A stretch of DNA of 64,000 nucleotides from Epiperipatus broadwayi (GCA_028023455.1 JAQFVV010012442.1:2890903-2954902), one strand, 5' to 3'. Positions 11,201-26,530 are shown, numbered from the stretch's first letter. Translations and numbers: made by a program. The notes: generated by a model not told the origin, from the sequence alone.

Positions 11201-13209
11201 ACCGTGTTTATATTTCTTTAAATATTTGATGTTTGAAATAAAGCTGAAGAAATAGCTTTAACATCTTTTATGTACTAGAGGATATTAGACAGGTAAATGT
11301 CATACCTCTTTCTTGTAATGCACTGTGCCATGATTTTGAGATATATTATGAGTGATACTCTAGCTATCCTATACATCTATTTCTCTATCTTTATTTCATG
11401 TAACTGTATCGTTCAGTAAGATATTTTGAAAAGAAATGATAAATAATTTAGAACTTAGGTTATGCTATTGTTTTGTATAAGATTGGTTTATTTGCTTATA
11501 AGGAACAGAATTTTATAACTTGAAAGTGAAGGTTTAATTTATCCTAAGGGAAAGAAAAGAATCATAGAATATATTTTGAATTTTATTTCGGAAATGAAAT
11601 ATAAATTTTTAAAATAGAGTATCTCTAAACAAAGATATTTTCTTTAAAGTGATAATAATTTTTGAATGTTTTATTATTATTTTTTGGAGAAAAATAAGTA
11701 TTGCTTATTTTTAAAAAATACAATAATATACAATAAATGTAAGGGATATGCATAGTATATTTTTTGTTTATTGAATAACAGGAATATATTGATTATTACA
11801 CTTATATCATACTAAAGTAAGGCTAAATAAAAATATATTATAATTAGTAAACATCATGTGATAAAACACTAAAATCTAGTACTGAATTTTGGATGAATAT
11901 TTTATGTAACATCTTTGAGTTTGCAAGATGAAATTTTTTATATTTTGGGAAATCCATACTCATTATAAAGTTAATTTTGTTTTCTGTAGAATTTTTTCCT
12001 ATGAATGTTTTAAAAATAAGATAGTTTAATAATATTAAGGATGAAATATTTTGCTAATAAAATAAGTAAATATATTTGTAATAAGTTAACCATAACGAGA
12101 AACCAAATGGTAACATTTTTTTATGTTGTCTTATGTCTAAATAAAGATATAACTAAAGTATAAATTATTTTTTATAACCTATTAGATAAAAATGTAAGAA
12201 TAAAATAAGGATATCCATTGTAAATAATGTACATAAATTGTTTATTTTATTTGTTGTTGTTAATAAACTTTGTTAAAATTTGTTTTCAAAATTTTTGTGT
12301 CTGGATTATTTATTTCTCCACTCCATTGCATGAAATCACGATATATTCATAACAATTGAAACAAATATATAATTTTGCACAAAAAGATAAATAGAGAATT
12401 ATTTAAGAATTTAAATATTTATTGGTATTCTTTTAATTAAATAATTATAATTTTACATTGTTTTATTGGTCATAAATCAGTTATCACAATAGTATACTGA
12501 ATTATATGCTATCAGTTGCCACACATCCTTTGTCTATCAAATTATCATATGCTACCACGTATTAATTATATTATTACATGACGATAAAAGATTATATAAA
12601 ATTATTTGTATTATTTTATTATGGTAATAAAATTATAATAAAAGAAAAGATATCCAGTAGTAGTTAAACAATGAAGAATATTATTATTATTATTTATTAT
12701 TATTAGTTTCAGTATAGTAGATTATGACATGAAATCCCTTCTCAATATTTTACTACCGTGTTTTTTATTAACCTAGGAATAAGCTTTACGAACCTGAGAT
12801 TTTTTATTGAGCTGGGTGGTATTATAAATAGAAGATTAAGATGTAGTTATTAACTTAATCTTAGTAGGTAGAAATTATTAAAGTTGTAAGAATACTATGA
12901 GTTTGTTATTTGAAATAGTAATAAGAGGGATAGTGTTCTTATGCCATTGAGGTATTGGTATCCTGTGGGATATTAGCTCAATGTAATCTATCTTGTCACC
13001 TGTATTTTCACTTCAAGTCTCATGAAAATTTTAAATATTTGAATTATTTTATAAAACTGAACCTTATTAGCATTTAAATTTGAGCTAGTGAAATATTTAA
13101 TGTTAAGTGCTGAATATTTTCATTTATCAATTAACTGAGCTAGAACCCATTTGACACATATCATATACTATTCTGAAGTGAGGATGCACAAGACCAGGTT
13201 AGAATATAT
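8225..13209 (+). repeat. Unknown ~5-kb unit, copy A (contig end)
   Basis: 4985 bp that match 13710-18690 almost base for base. It stops at the same TA-tract boundary where the N gap starts. The middle (about 10250-12500) is almost identical between copies. Differences, mostly single-base homopolymer indels, crowd into the first 2 kb and last 650 bp. No coding frame longer than about 60 codons, no transposon ends and no RNA gene were recognised. A diverged inverted homologue follows at 18787-24915. What the unit is remains unknown. Confidence 0.85.
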
Positions 13210-13709
13210 NNNNNNNNNNNNNNNNNNNNNNNNNNNNNNNNNNNNNNNNNNNNNNNNNNNNNNNNNNNNNNNNNNNNNNNNNNNNNNNNNNNNNNNNNNN
13301 NNNNNNNNNNNNNNNNNNNNNNNNNNNNNNNNNNNNNNNNNNNNNNNNNNNNNNNNNNNNNNNNNNNNNNNNNNNNNNNNNNNNNNNNNNNNNNNNNNNN
13401 NNNNNNNNNNNNNNNNNNNNNNNNNNNNNNNNNNNNNNNNNNNNNNNNNNNNNNNNNNNNNNNNNNNNNNNNNNNNNNNNNNNNNNNNNNNNNNNNNNNN
13501 NNNNNNNNNNNNNNNNNNNNNNNNNNNNNNNNNNNNNNNNNNNNNNNNNNNNNNNNNNNNNNNNNNNNNNNNNNNNNNNNNNNNNNNNNNNNNNNNNNNN
13601 NNNNNNNNNNNNNNNNNNNNNNNNNNNNNNNNNNNNNNNNNNNNNNNNNNNNNNNNNNNNNNNNNNNNNNNNNNNNNNNNNNNNNNNNNNNNNNNNNNNN
13701 NNNNNNNNN
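13210..13709. other. Assembly gap (500 N)
   Basis: Exactly 500 N, a placeholder size. It is flanked by two near-identical 5-kb sequences, and the left flank breaks at the first bases of a (TA)n tract. Confidence 1.
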
Positions 13710-16700
13710 GTTCATCTCAGTCAATTACTAAAAAATTTTAAATTTTAGAATATGTTCTTTAATGTGTGTAAGCATATTAAGTTAATTATATTATAAAGTA
13801 CAATTTGAGGCTAAAGCAAAATACGTAGTATATAAAATTATAACGAATCATTTAAAAAATAGTTATGTAAAGCTTTAAATATTGTTGCATATGGTTGCAA
13901 AAGCTGGCCATATTAAATAACACAGCTATAAATAATTAAAAGTATATTTAAAAAGTTCGATTTTAATAGTTTAAAACTTATAGTAATAAATGTTATATTT
14001 TAAATTTATAAAGTCATATTTAATAATTAATAAAAATCGTATATTTTAAAAATAAACTTTATGATGGTGAGAATTGTATTTAATTCTATATTTTAAATTA
14101 TTTTTCCAAATTTTTATAATTATATTATTAAATATAATAAGTGTATCAATTTTATAAATCTGGGCAGAGAAATAGATTAAAAATTGTCTGTCCAAATTTT
14201 ATATTAATCATGTGACTTATACATTACATACTTTCACACACACGCTTGTTTGAGTTAATAGCAAAGTTTGAAATATTTTATAATTTATATTATGGAATTG
14301 GATAGAATTATTGCCTATCATGAAAGCAAATAATAATAAATATTAAGTTAACTATCGTATGTAATGTTTTAAGTAATGTAGTAAAGACTGAATGACACTC
14401 ATAATATAAAAATTAAATATTTTGTTTAAATAAAGCAAGATAAATGGAATATTAAGAATGGAATAAGTTATTAAAGTTATTTTAAAAGTTATTTTAAATG
14501 TTTAAATAATTTTAATAAAATAATAATTGATTTAAAAGTAGTATTTTAAATAATATTTTAAGTTCATTACATGGATAATATTTATTTTCAAATATAATTC
14601 TGTAAAAGTAAAAATATATGTAAATTTGTTCTCAAGCTAAAGTAAGAATCAACAATCAAATGAGGTATTCTTACAGACTTATAAATATGAATTGCATGGG
14701 GTATCAGGAAGATTAAAAATGGATTGAAACCAGAGAAAGGTATATTAGTAGCTATCAGAGAGATAGTACTTTAAAATTTTTATTTTAGTCAATTTTTTTA
14801 GTAATTTCTTATAGTTTTATTTGCAAAAAAAAAACAACAACTAATTGATATTGTTTGAAAAGTATTTTGTAAAAGAGAGTTTAAAATAAAGTATATTTGG
14901 GAACTTCTTGAAAAATGATTTTCTAATTTTTTAAAAGTTGCTTGCTAGGATTATTTTTATCTGAAATTTGACCTAAACTTCACACTGAAAAGATGGATAT
15001 ACTGTAGAATAAAATAGATATAAATTTAATAATATAAAAAATGTTTTTGATACAGATTTATTAATGCTCCACTGGAGAACTATTCTAGTGCATAAAAATC
15101 ATAGTACGGACATTATACTGATACAGTGCAAAAGTTATTTTCTGTTTAAAAGGTAAAAATTGGAGACACATTATTATTGAGATAAGTTTATCCAAGATTT
15201 ATTTTTAAAATAGTAATAAGACAATTTTATCTTATGAATCATTTTATAAAATATTATATTAAAGGAGTAAAATGTTATATCCTTTTCTGAAGGTAACATT
15301 TAAACAAAAATATTTTCAAGAGTTAAAGAAAGAACCCAGAAGAATATGTTACTGAAGGTTTTTGATATTAAAACCTCCAGTCTTAGAATTGTCAAAAATG
15401 TATTTAGAAAAGATTTGTTTAAAAGTACTTGAAGTTTTTTTAAAAAGGTGATATACAAAAAAATATCAAATGAAGAGTTTAAATTTATTAAGGATGGAAA
15501 CTTATATAAAAAAAAGTGAACACATAGTTGAACAAAAGATGGATCCATGGAAATATTGTAAAAAAGTTTACCATATATTTTTAAAGCTAAATTAGATGGA
15601 AGATGCATCGGATACCTGCAGAAAATATTGGCAGAGAATATTGATGAAATTTCATGGGATTAATTATCATTATGATTTAATAATTATCGTCCTAAATACT
15701 AAAACAAGGATATTTCCTTCTATAAATTTTACTAAATGGATTAATATTTATTTTTATTTTTAAACTTTAATGTGCTTGGAGGAGAACATTTTAAAACTCT
15801 AGAGAAAATAATAAACATTTTGGACTTATCAGGAACTATTGTCAAGAAAATATGTAATTATAGTTTTGATTCCTTTTATTTTATTAACCTAATTTTAAGT
15901 CTAAATTATTTTTTTATAAGTTAAGGAAAACATAAAACATTAATTTGTTGATGAAATAAAATTTTATAATGGAATAATCTAATAATTTAGATAAGAATAT
16001 ATTTTAAAAATAAAGTGTATGAATGTATATTTTCGTTTATGTATGCAATGTTTTTTTATATCCGGAGGATGGAAGAAGCCTACTGAATATGATGACCAGA
16101 TAAAGGTTATTTTGGTAATAACAATGACTATTATTAATTTATAATGTATATTTTTGTTTTCTTTAAATCATCTATGAATTGTAAGAATGAAGTGTAAAAG
16201 TTTTAATTATATGTAACGCATTTCATACAACATTTTAAAAAAAACATTATGAGATAGGATTGATTTGAAAATATGCATACAATGATTTTTTTATATTAGT
16301 GATATAATCCAACATAATAACAAATAACTATGTTATTCTTTTAAAACTTTCATGTTATTGGATATTCAAATATTGTCTAGTTAGATTGTATATGATTAAA
16401 CATACAGAATGATGAAGTAGACAAACTTTTCTTGTGGAACAGTGAGATTGTTCAATTATCAATGAATTTTATTTATTGTTTTGTAAATGCAGATAGTTAT
16501 TTATCGATGTAAGATGTGGAAAATCTTGAGAAATAATGTTGAGATAGTGGCTTGGAAGTACGTAGTGAACAGGAAAACAAGATGATGTTTTAAGAAATAG
16601 GATGTTATAAGGAATGTGAATATTTAGTCTTTATGTGGATATCAGCATAGTTAACAAAGCCCTATGATTGGTACACATTTTATTTGGACCGTGTTTATAT

Positions 16701-18681
16701 TTCTTTAAATATTTGATGTTTGAAATAAAGCTGAAGAAATAGCTTTAACATCTTTTATGTACTAGAGGATATTAGACAGGTAAATGTCATACCTCTTTCT
16801 TGTAATGCACTGTGCCATGATTTTGAGATATATTATGAGTGATACTCTAGCTATCCTATACATCTATTTCTCTATCTTTATTTCATGTAACTGTATCGTT
16901 CAGTAAGATATTTTGAAAAGAAATGATAAATAATTTAGAACTTAGGTTATGCTATTGTTTTGTATAAGATTGGTTTATTTGCTTATAAGGAACAGAATTT
17001 TATAACTTGAAAGTGAAGGTTTAATTTATCCTAAGGGAAAGAAAAGAATCATAGAATATATTTTGAATTTTATTTCGGAAATGAAATATAAATTTTTAAA
17101 ATAGAGTATCTCTAAACAAAGATATTTTCTTTAAAGTGATAATAATTTTTGAATGTTTTATTATTATTTTTTGGAGAAAAATAAGTATTGCTTATTTTTA
17201 AAAAATACAATAATATACAATAAATGTAAGGGATATGCATAGTATATTTTTTGTTTATTGAATAACAGGAATATATTGATTATTACACTTATATCATACT
17301 AAAGTAAGGCTAAATAAAAATATATTATAATTAGTAAACATCATGTGATAAAACACTAAAATCTAGTACTGAATTTTGGATGAATATTTTATGTAACATC
17401 TTTGAGTTTGCAAGATGAAATTTTTTATATTTTGGGAAATCCATACTCATTATAAAGTTAATTTTGTTTTCTGTAGAATGTTTTCCTATGAATGTTTTAA
17501 AAATAAGATAGTTTAATAATATTAAGGATGAAATATTTTGCTAATAAAATAAGTAAATATATTTGTAATAAGTTAACCATAACGAGAAACCAAATGGTAA
17601 CATTTTTTTATGTTGTCTTATGTCTAAATAAAGATATAACTAAAGTATAAATTATTTTTTATAACCTATTAGATAAAAATGTAAGAATAAAATAAGGATA
17701 TCCATTGTAAATAATGTACATAAATTGTTTATTTTATTTGTTGTTGTTAATAAACTTTGTTAAAATTTGTTTTCAAAATTTTTGTGTCTGGATTATTTAT
17801 TTCTCCACTCCATTGCATGAAATCACGATATATTCATAACAATTGAAACAAATATATAATTTTGCACAAAAGATAAATAGAGAATTATTTAAGAATTTAA
17901 ATATTTATTGGTATTCTTTTAATTAAATAATTATAATTTTACATTGTTTTATTGGTCATAAATCAGTTATCACAATAGTATACTGAATTATATGCTATCA
18001 GTTGCCACACATCCTTTGTTTATCAAATTATCATATGCTACCACGTATTTATTATATTATTACATGAAAATAAAGATTATATAAAATTATTTTATTATTT
18101 TATTATGGTAATAAAAATATAACAAAAGGAAAATATATCCAGTAGTAGTTAAACAATGAAGAATATTATTATTATTATTTATTATTATTAGTTTCAGTAT
18201 AGTAGATTATGACATAAAATCCCTTCTCATATTTTACTACCGTATTTTTTATTAACTTAGAATAAACTTTACGAACCTGAGATTTTTATTGAGCTAGATT
18301 ATTATAAATAGAAGATTAAGATGTAATTATTAACTTAATCTTAGTGAGTAGAAATTATTAAAGTTGTAAGAATACTATGAGTTTGTTATTTGAAATAGTA
18401 ATAAGGGGGATAGTGTTCTTATGCCATTGAGGTAGTATCCTGTGGGATATTAGCTCAATGTAATCTATCTTGTCACCTGTATTTTCACTTCAAGTCTCAT
18501 GAAAATTTTAAATATTTGATTTATTTTTATAAACTGAACCTTATTCGCATTTTAAATTTGAGCTAGTGAAATATTTAATGTTAGTGCTGAATATTTCATT
18601 TATCAATTATTAACTGAGCTAGAACCCATTTTATTTTATATCATATACTATTCTGAAGTGAGGATGCACAAGACCAGGTTA

Positions 18682-18690
<9 letters not shown>
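13710..18690 (+). repeat. Unknown ~5-kb unit, copy A' (contig start)
   Basis: 4981 bp, the second copy of the unit at 8225-13209, same strand, same internal landmarks (for example the TCCGGAGGATGG block at about 10577 and 16061). It runs into the (TA)n tract at 18684-18786, which the first copy lacks because it ends at the gap. It is probably the same genomic sequence represented twice. Confidence 0.85.
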
Positions 18691-18741
<51 letters not shown>

Positions 18742-18742
18742 T

Positions 18743-18784
<42 letters not shown>

Positions 18785-18786
18785 TT
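18684..18786. repeat. (TA)n tract at the hinge of a large inverted repeat
   Basis: About 100 bp of TA with two short interruptions. It separates copy A' from its diverged inverted homologue, so it sits at the centre of a palindrome with 5-6 kb arms. Confidence 0.9.
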
Positions 18787-19285
18787 GTACCCTCACTACT
18801 GGGAAAATACAATAATAAAATAGGACTAGCTCAGATAAATGGTTATGCTCGGCTAAAATACATAAAGTCAATAATACAGATATCCTATGATATTGTCTAC
18901 TATTAAACTAGCTCTAACTAATAAGAAATGATAAATGGTTTGGTTTATCAAAACTAAATAAATAAAATATTAATAAAATCATGAGACAATGAAGTGAAGT
19001 GCAAGTACTAAAGAATTACATTGAGCCAATATCCCATAGGATACAACCTCAATGGCATTAGAATACTATCTCCCCTATTATCTCAAATAATAATCAATTT
19101 ATAGCATTTTTCCGACATTAAAATAATAATAAATTAAATATAATGCTAATAAATAAATTCTAATTTCTTTATTCAAAATAATATGACTATATTAATCTCA
19201 GATTCTTTAAAATAATTCTAATCAACTTATAATTTTCTGTAGTCAAGCATGACAAGGGATTTTGTATCACCCTCAACTACACCTA

Positions 19286-19546
<261 letters not shown>

Positions 19547-22500
19547 CTTCAATGTATAATTATTAATCTTATCGACTTTTCAATGTTGTGAAATTGTAAT
19601 AGTAATAACAATAATAAATAATATAGTATAATCTTTTATCTTTCATGTGGAATCTTAAATAAAATATATCATATAACCTGATAATCTGAGAAAATATATG
19701 GCAACGAATAATATTATAATTCTTTGTAATAATTTATATAATTAATTTAGGACCATAATGCTAATAATGATATAAAATGAAAACTTCTCAAATAAATTAT
19801 ATTAAAAAAACACTGTAATTTCTTAAGTAATAATCCTATTCGTACTGTTTAAATATTATGTTTGGTTTATATATCCGGAGATCATGTATTTGTAGAGTGA
19901 AGAATCAATACAATACACATCTTTATAAAACAAGTTTAACAAAAATTTATTATAAGACTTTTAACAAAAATAAACTATGTACACAATTTACAATTACATC
20001 TTGGGTAAATTACATATTTCTTCATTTCAAAATAAAATAATAAAATCTAAAAGTACATAAGTCTTCACTCCGACTTATAACTTTTCATATTTCTTCACAA
20101 TAATCATAATAATATTACTAATAATAATCATAGATACAATTGTAGGCTTAACATATTATCTACCATTTGATCTATATTATAATATGTTCTCCATAAGCAT
20201 ACACAAAATATAAAAAAAAAACACATAAACTACAAAGTAGCACTTATTTCAGTACATGTCCATATATTTTGTACCCAATTAATTAAACAACTTTTATTAT
20301 GATAGTGGTGATATTATTCAAAAATATTTATTTCGGTTCATTAACAAATACATGGACTTAAATAAAATAATATGATTAACAGATTTTTTATACACGTTGC
20401 TTCCTACTACTCTAATATAAGAAATCTTATGTGTGTTTTTAAGCGTGTTCTAAACATAAAATTATATTCCCAAAACAAAAGTTCTTGTTCTATTTTATGT
20501 TGTTTCTCTGGATGTATTACATGTATGATAAAAATATTCAAAAAATCTCGTGAATAATTTATTATCACTTAATATATATTTTAAAAAAAAATAGTTTACT
20601 AAAATACGAAAATATTTATGATTCTTTATCCTTATTTTAAGTCTACTTTTAATCTCATTTGTATTTGATGTCAACATAAATCAAAGCAAGAAAAAATTAT
20701 CCTATCCTCTTTCAAAAATAACGATCCTCCAATTCCCAAAATTATTTATTATTCTCCTTCATAAATACAGTTATGTATGATGCAATACCATTTGAAATTA
20801 CGATAGTGATCAGATGCGTAGGTATGAAGAACTAACTAGAGTATTAATTCAATAGTATAAACATATCGGATAATCAACATGGCCACGGTGCATATAAAGA
20901 AAAGAGGCACAACTTTTCTGTCTAATAACCTCCATTATAAAATAATGTCCAGGTTATTTATTCAGCTTCTTGGAACATTACAATACTCAATACTATAAAA
21001 AAACACTGTCCATGGAAAATATACAAGTCACAGGGCTACATTATCTGTACCTGCATAAATTACTAAGAAATACAATTACTTTCTATTCCCCTAAATCCTA
21101 CATATAAGCATCCCATTGATTTCTTTTCATACTCCCAAGGTCACTGCCATTTTAAAATTTCATTATAGATTTATCAATCTACACCACAAAAATTATCAAA
21201 ACATTATACTAAAACAATAAATAAGATTCATGTACTACTTCAACAATCTAAAACTACTAAACAAGAAAAGGTTATTTCACTTTCAATAAAAATGATTTTG
21301 TATCAGTGTACTAAATCAATACGTTAAAACATTTAAAAATAACAGGGTTCCTTTACTAAAGAATCATATAATCAGTAATATAAAAAAAGTGTATGCATAT
21401 TTTTTTAAAAATCTAGCTCATATTTCTAAAATAATATTAATAAATTCTATGTGTATTTAATGCACCCACATATACTCATACGTTCATAGAAAAAATAAAA
21501 TACTATAAAATATTCCAAGCAATCTAAATAAAAATAAAAATAAATATATCATATAAATTTAATATTTTATAACTTTTACCCAGAGTGACAAATTGCTAGT
21601 TGGTCACTTTTAGATGTTTTCTGATCCACATTTCATAAATATATATTAAATAATATTAACATTTACTCAGCAAAACTATCATACTCAAAAAGATATTTAT
21701 AAAAATTTTTACAGAGACTTAAATATTCTTTACGATAATTATTATACTATATCAGTAGATATTTTGTATGTAATTTTCCTGCCTACAATAATAAATAAAA
21801 ACTTAATTATATTATTAGTACATAAAATAATTAAAACCATATTTACTAAAAACTCCAATCCATTATAAAGTAAAAATTTTAAAAAAAATGTTCTTTATTT
21901 TTTCTGATATTTTCCATTATAAGTCCTTATAGACGCTTACTCCCCGACATACTTTGCTATAATAACCACTGTCTTATATTTGAGAACAAAACTTTTCTCC
22001 CCCGATGCAACATATTCACAAATGAATAAAAAATGATGAAAACGAAAAGTGGAAAGGAAGTCGACTTTTAAATCGGAAATTATTTATGAAAATAATTATT
22101 AATCCTTGGTTGAAAGTTTATAAAAAATATAGTCCTTTATCTATATCTTTCAGGATAATGATTATTAAAAGTGATATTAATTTACAAAATTAAAAAAATA
22201 ATCCTCCAGAGTTTTTCCATTCTATAGGATCCTATCTTGGGTTTCTGATGCATCTGTTATGGCTATATGGGTTCAGGCATACTTATAAGGAAATTATGCA
22301 CTTTTGTTCCATGGAAATGGGCATTTAATAATTTAATAAAATTAGCATAAAGTTATTTTGTCAGGATAATTCTAATTACCCAGGTATTTTTTTTCCAAAG
22401 AATAATTTTCCAAAATTGTTTTTTCCTACTAGTAAATAAATGTGGTCTTTTTTATTAGTGACTACTTGTTATGTAAAATATATTTGCAGTAATATTAATA

Positions 22501-22588
22501 ATTATCTCTCCATCACATTAAATAAAATTTCCTAATACACTTTTCAAAAGAATATTTCCTTTAAAACATTTACTGCAACCCTTTTAAA

Positions 22589-22691
<103 letters not shown>

Positions 22692-24937
22692 AATATTGAG
22701 AATTAAAGACTTTACCATATAGCTTTGCTTTTTCAGATACAGCTATCTTTTCTTCCAATAAAATGCATGTAAATTACATTTCTGACAAAATTTTTTGTCC
22801 AATTTTTTCAACAATGTCCAAGATATTAATATAACCAATGATATATTTTTTCCCATTAATATTTCAAGAATTATATTTTTATTTGGTATCTGTACCTCCA
22901 TTCTTTCTTTCCACGAATATACAATTATTAATGGTATGAATTCCATAGTTACTGCAAAGCTAAATTAAGTTTCAATAGTCTATTTGGCAGGGAATCTTTG
23001 TTGCTTTAACAATGCATAATTTTAACTTAATAAACATATAATTTTTAATACTCTCTTTTAAAATAATTTTAAGTAATAAATTATACAATACTTTGATATT
23101 TTAAAAATGATAAATTATTAAGAAAGTTATCTAAAAGCACAGAATTGACTTATTAAAGCACAGAATTAAATTGATTAAAGCACATATTTTATCATCTCAG
23201 AAAAATGACAACATCTACTTTTATAGTAAATTGAAATGATAATTTGATTGGCTATTTAGACTTTCACCTAATGATCTAATTTACATATCAGCCAAGATTG
23301 CACAATTAAAATTAAAAATAAAACTTATGATTCATTTTAAAATATTAGATGTTATATTATTTAATTCTAAACTAATTTTATACTTCTATTTAAACAAATC
23401 AAATCCTTTAAAATAACATTTTAAAAATATTTTATTAATTTACCCAACATTTATTTTTAATGTATCTATAGTAAAGAATCTAATTTTTATTAAATACATC
23501 CATTTAAAAAAAACTATTTAAGTATTTTATAACATCTAATTTTTATCATGTCTTGTGACCAACAAGTGTTTTCAATTTTATATTACAATTCTAAAGCAAT
23601 TTTGAAACTTTATTAGAAAAAACTTGCAAGCACACAAGGATGAATATTTGTGTCACATGACCTTATCAAATCAGATAATGTGCATCATTTTTTAATTACT
23701 GTCTACTAACAAAATTAAATGTTTAATTGCAAAAAATATTATATTAAAGAATAATAATATAATAATATAATTTAGAATAATAATTTTGGTACTATCTTTT
23801 GATGGATCAATTCATTTAAAACCAAAGTGGCTTCAAATCACTATAATTAGGTCATTTTTAATACTACAGTTAACATTTTGCACTTTTTTTAAAGGGGAAC
23901 CTATTTTATTGGCCAAGTGAGGTATAAGTCTAAACATTTAATTGGTCAATTCACAAACTCAAGCATCAAAATATATTAATCTTTTAATATAATATTCATT
24001 TTAGTTTTGTTTGTAAAAAGTATATTAATAATTTGTCAGGTTATGATAGTGAAGGAAAGTTTTTTCAAAAATAAATCTTTATTTATAATTATAAAAATAT
24101 TTGATAGTGGCAAATCTAAAACAAATTTTTATTCACCAACCAAAAGTTTTGATGATGTCAGTGATTTCTTTTCCAATATTATGTTGCAGTTAAAGTAAAT
24201 AATTTTTGATAATGTCAACTATTTTTCTAAAATAATTTTATTTTTAGCATATTTTATTAAAACAATTTATAATTTGTCAAAAATACTTTTAAAGTGGTCT
24301 AAAACATTAGTTTATCATTTTCGAAATGAAAGAAAAGAAATCGTAACTCTTTAGTTTTTGACAACCATTTTCTTGTTGTCGAAATTTAACAGCCAATCAG
24401 ATTCAGGAAAGGGCGGTATTTTTCCTTTGCTAGAGCTATAACAACAGGTTTATTGATTTTTTTTATTTGTAAAATAATTCAAGCGAGGGTAGCATCTTAT
24501 GAAACTTTTTTTTAACTAAACACATTTATTCCCACAAAACATTACATTTTAAATAAATAATTCACAATACAAATATTAAGTATAATTTCTACTTTACAAT
24601 ACACTAGTTTATTTAATTTTAAGTTATTACTTTTAAAATTTTGCTTTAATCACTTATTTAAGAAGACTTCCAATATATCATTTTATTATGGCCAGTTTTC
24701 CCAACCATATAAAATTACACTATTTAGCTTTACTGGATTATTTTAAATATATTAATATAGTTTTATGCATTTAATACTCTCTTTTTTTTACTTTAACAAA
24801 GCATTTTAAAGAATTGCTAACATTACAAAGTAATCATAACAATTAAAATATATCTTTAATTTAATTTTTTTTTAAAAATTGAGTTAGTGAATTTATTTGG
24901 ACTTAATCAAGAGTACAATATATATATATATATATAT

Positions 24938-25598
24938 GTTAAAACGAAGATTTGCACAGGTTAAATATATAAAATACATATTTTGCGGGTTCATCTGTGT
25001 TAAAAACTTTTAATATTAATATACTGACGTTTTGACTTGGTCACACAAGCCATCCACAGAGTTATAAAAGGTATAAAGACAGTTGTAGAGGCTCTACAAT
25101 CACTGATTTGAATAAAATGTTAAAAATCCCATCAATAGCAAAAAATGTTAAATTTAGGAATGTTTTTTTTTAAAAAATCTTTCCAAATAGGAGGAAGTTT
25201 GCATGTATCATCTTGCTTATTGATACAATCTGGCCTTTTAAGTATCTCAATGGCTTTTCTAATTTTGCATTGGTAGAGATTATCACATCTCGATATGATC
25301 CTGGTACTAGAAAAATCAGTTTTATGACCTGAATCTACAGTATGGAGTGAGAGTGCTGCTGATGATGAGTGTTGTTTAACTGCATTAGCATGCTAATCTC
25401 TCCTAACACTGATGCAACGATTACTCATACCTATGTAAGAAGCTTTACAATTTTTACATGAGATTTGATAGACACCATGAGATTCAAGAGGAATTGAATC
25501 CTTAGGCTTGGTTATTATATTGCTGATCTTTTGATGAGCAGAAAATGTTGTATCCATATTATAGCATTTTAATATACGTCTGATATTGTCTGTAGTTC
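24938..25598 (-). pseudogene. PLE GIY-YIG domain, left inverted copy
   Basis: On the minus strand this arm encodes the second half of the linker and the GIY-YIG domain. The catalytic-glutamate helix (K-I-R-K-A-I-E-I) and the family's terminal P-P-I-W-K-D motif can be read in one frame. The start of the domain is interrupted, and the frame stops at the inversion junction at 25598. It is too short to encode a full element. Confidence 0.65.
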
Positions 25599-26140
25599 AA
25601 GCCCAAAATAGACAATATAGGAAACAAAAAGATGATAAATCAACTATTAGGATTTGTGTTCCATATGTAAAAGGAACTACAGACAGTATCGGACATATAT
25701 TAAAATGCTATAATATAGATACAGCATTTTCTGCTCATCAAAAGATTAGCAATATAATAACCAAGCCTAAGGATTCAATCCCTCTTGAATCTCATGGTGT
25801 CTATCAAATCTCATGTAAAAATTGTAAAGCTTCTTACATAGGTATGAGTAATCGTCGCATCAGTGTTAGAAGAGATGAGCAGGCTAATGCAGTTAAACAA
25901 CACTCATCATCATCAGAACTCTCACTCCATACTATAGATTCAGTCATAAAATTGATTTTTCTAGTACCAGGATCATATCCAGATGTGATAATCTCTACCA
26001 ATGCAAAATTAGAGAAGCCATTGAGATACTTAAAAGGCCAGATTGTATCAATAAGCGAGATGATACATGCAAATTTCCTCCTATTTGGAAAGATTTTTTT
26101 AAAAAACATTCCTAAATTTAACACTTTTTGCTATTGGTAG
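25586..26140 (+). pseudogene. PLE linker and GIY-YIG domain, right inverted copy (frameshifted)
   Basis: Encodes the PLE motif P-Y-V-K-G-x-x-D-S-I near residue 26, an H-G-V-Y-Q-I-S-C-K-N-C segment with S-Y-I-G-M at about residues 90-110, then S-V-R-R-D-E. These are the GIY-YIG endonuclease signatures, here complete through Y-I-G. A one-base loss at about 25943 throws the rest out of frame, so the glutamate helix and the P-P-I-W-K-D-F terminus lie in another frame. The reverse transcriptase is missing; the first 75 bp after the junction come from the linker between the two domains. Confidence 0.78.
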
Positions 26141-26416
26141 GATTTTTAACATTTTATTCAAATCAGTGATTATAGCGCCTCTAGAACTGTCTTTCTACCT
26201 TTTATAACTCTGTGGATGGCTTGTGTGACCAAGTCGAAACGTCAGTATATTAATATTAATTGTTTTTAACACGGATGAACCCACACAATATGTATTATAT
26301 ATATATATATAATTATTAAATTCTCTTTTTTATATACATATATTTCTACTTGAGGGTAATAATATATATTTTTCCACTTTTATTTGAAGGAAATGTAATG
26401 ACATTTACTTATTCCA

Positions 26417-26530
<114 letters not shown>

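Larger units (their letters stand above)
24938..26295. mobile_element. Penelope-like element, head-to-head inverted pair (family A)
   Basis: The left copy (24938-25598, minus strand) is the reverse complement of the right copy's distal part (25674 to about 26295), and 25599-25673 belongs only to the right copy. Both copies end in the same ~150-bp terminal sequence seen at 2903-3109, with GAAACGTC next to GTCACACAAGCCATCC. (TA)n tracts touch both outer ends (24919-24937 and about 26296-26312). The left copy keeps the canonical frame for the K-I-R-K-A-I-E-I helix better than the right. Confidence 0.82.

Noticed and set aside
13151-13741. Long open frames on both strands across the N gap
   Set aside because: The codons are N; there is no sequence to support them.
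8225-18690. A genuine recent tandem duplication
   Set aside because: The position of mismatches at contig ends and the placeholder gap fit an assembly overlap better, although only read mapping can settle it.
25834-26124. Minus-strand frame of 96 codons
   Set aside because: It is the antisense of the PLE GIY-YIG sequence on the plus strand.
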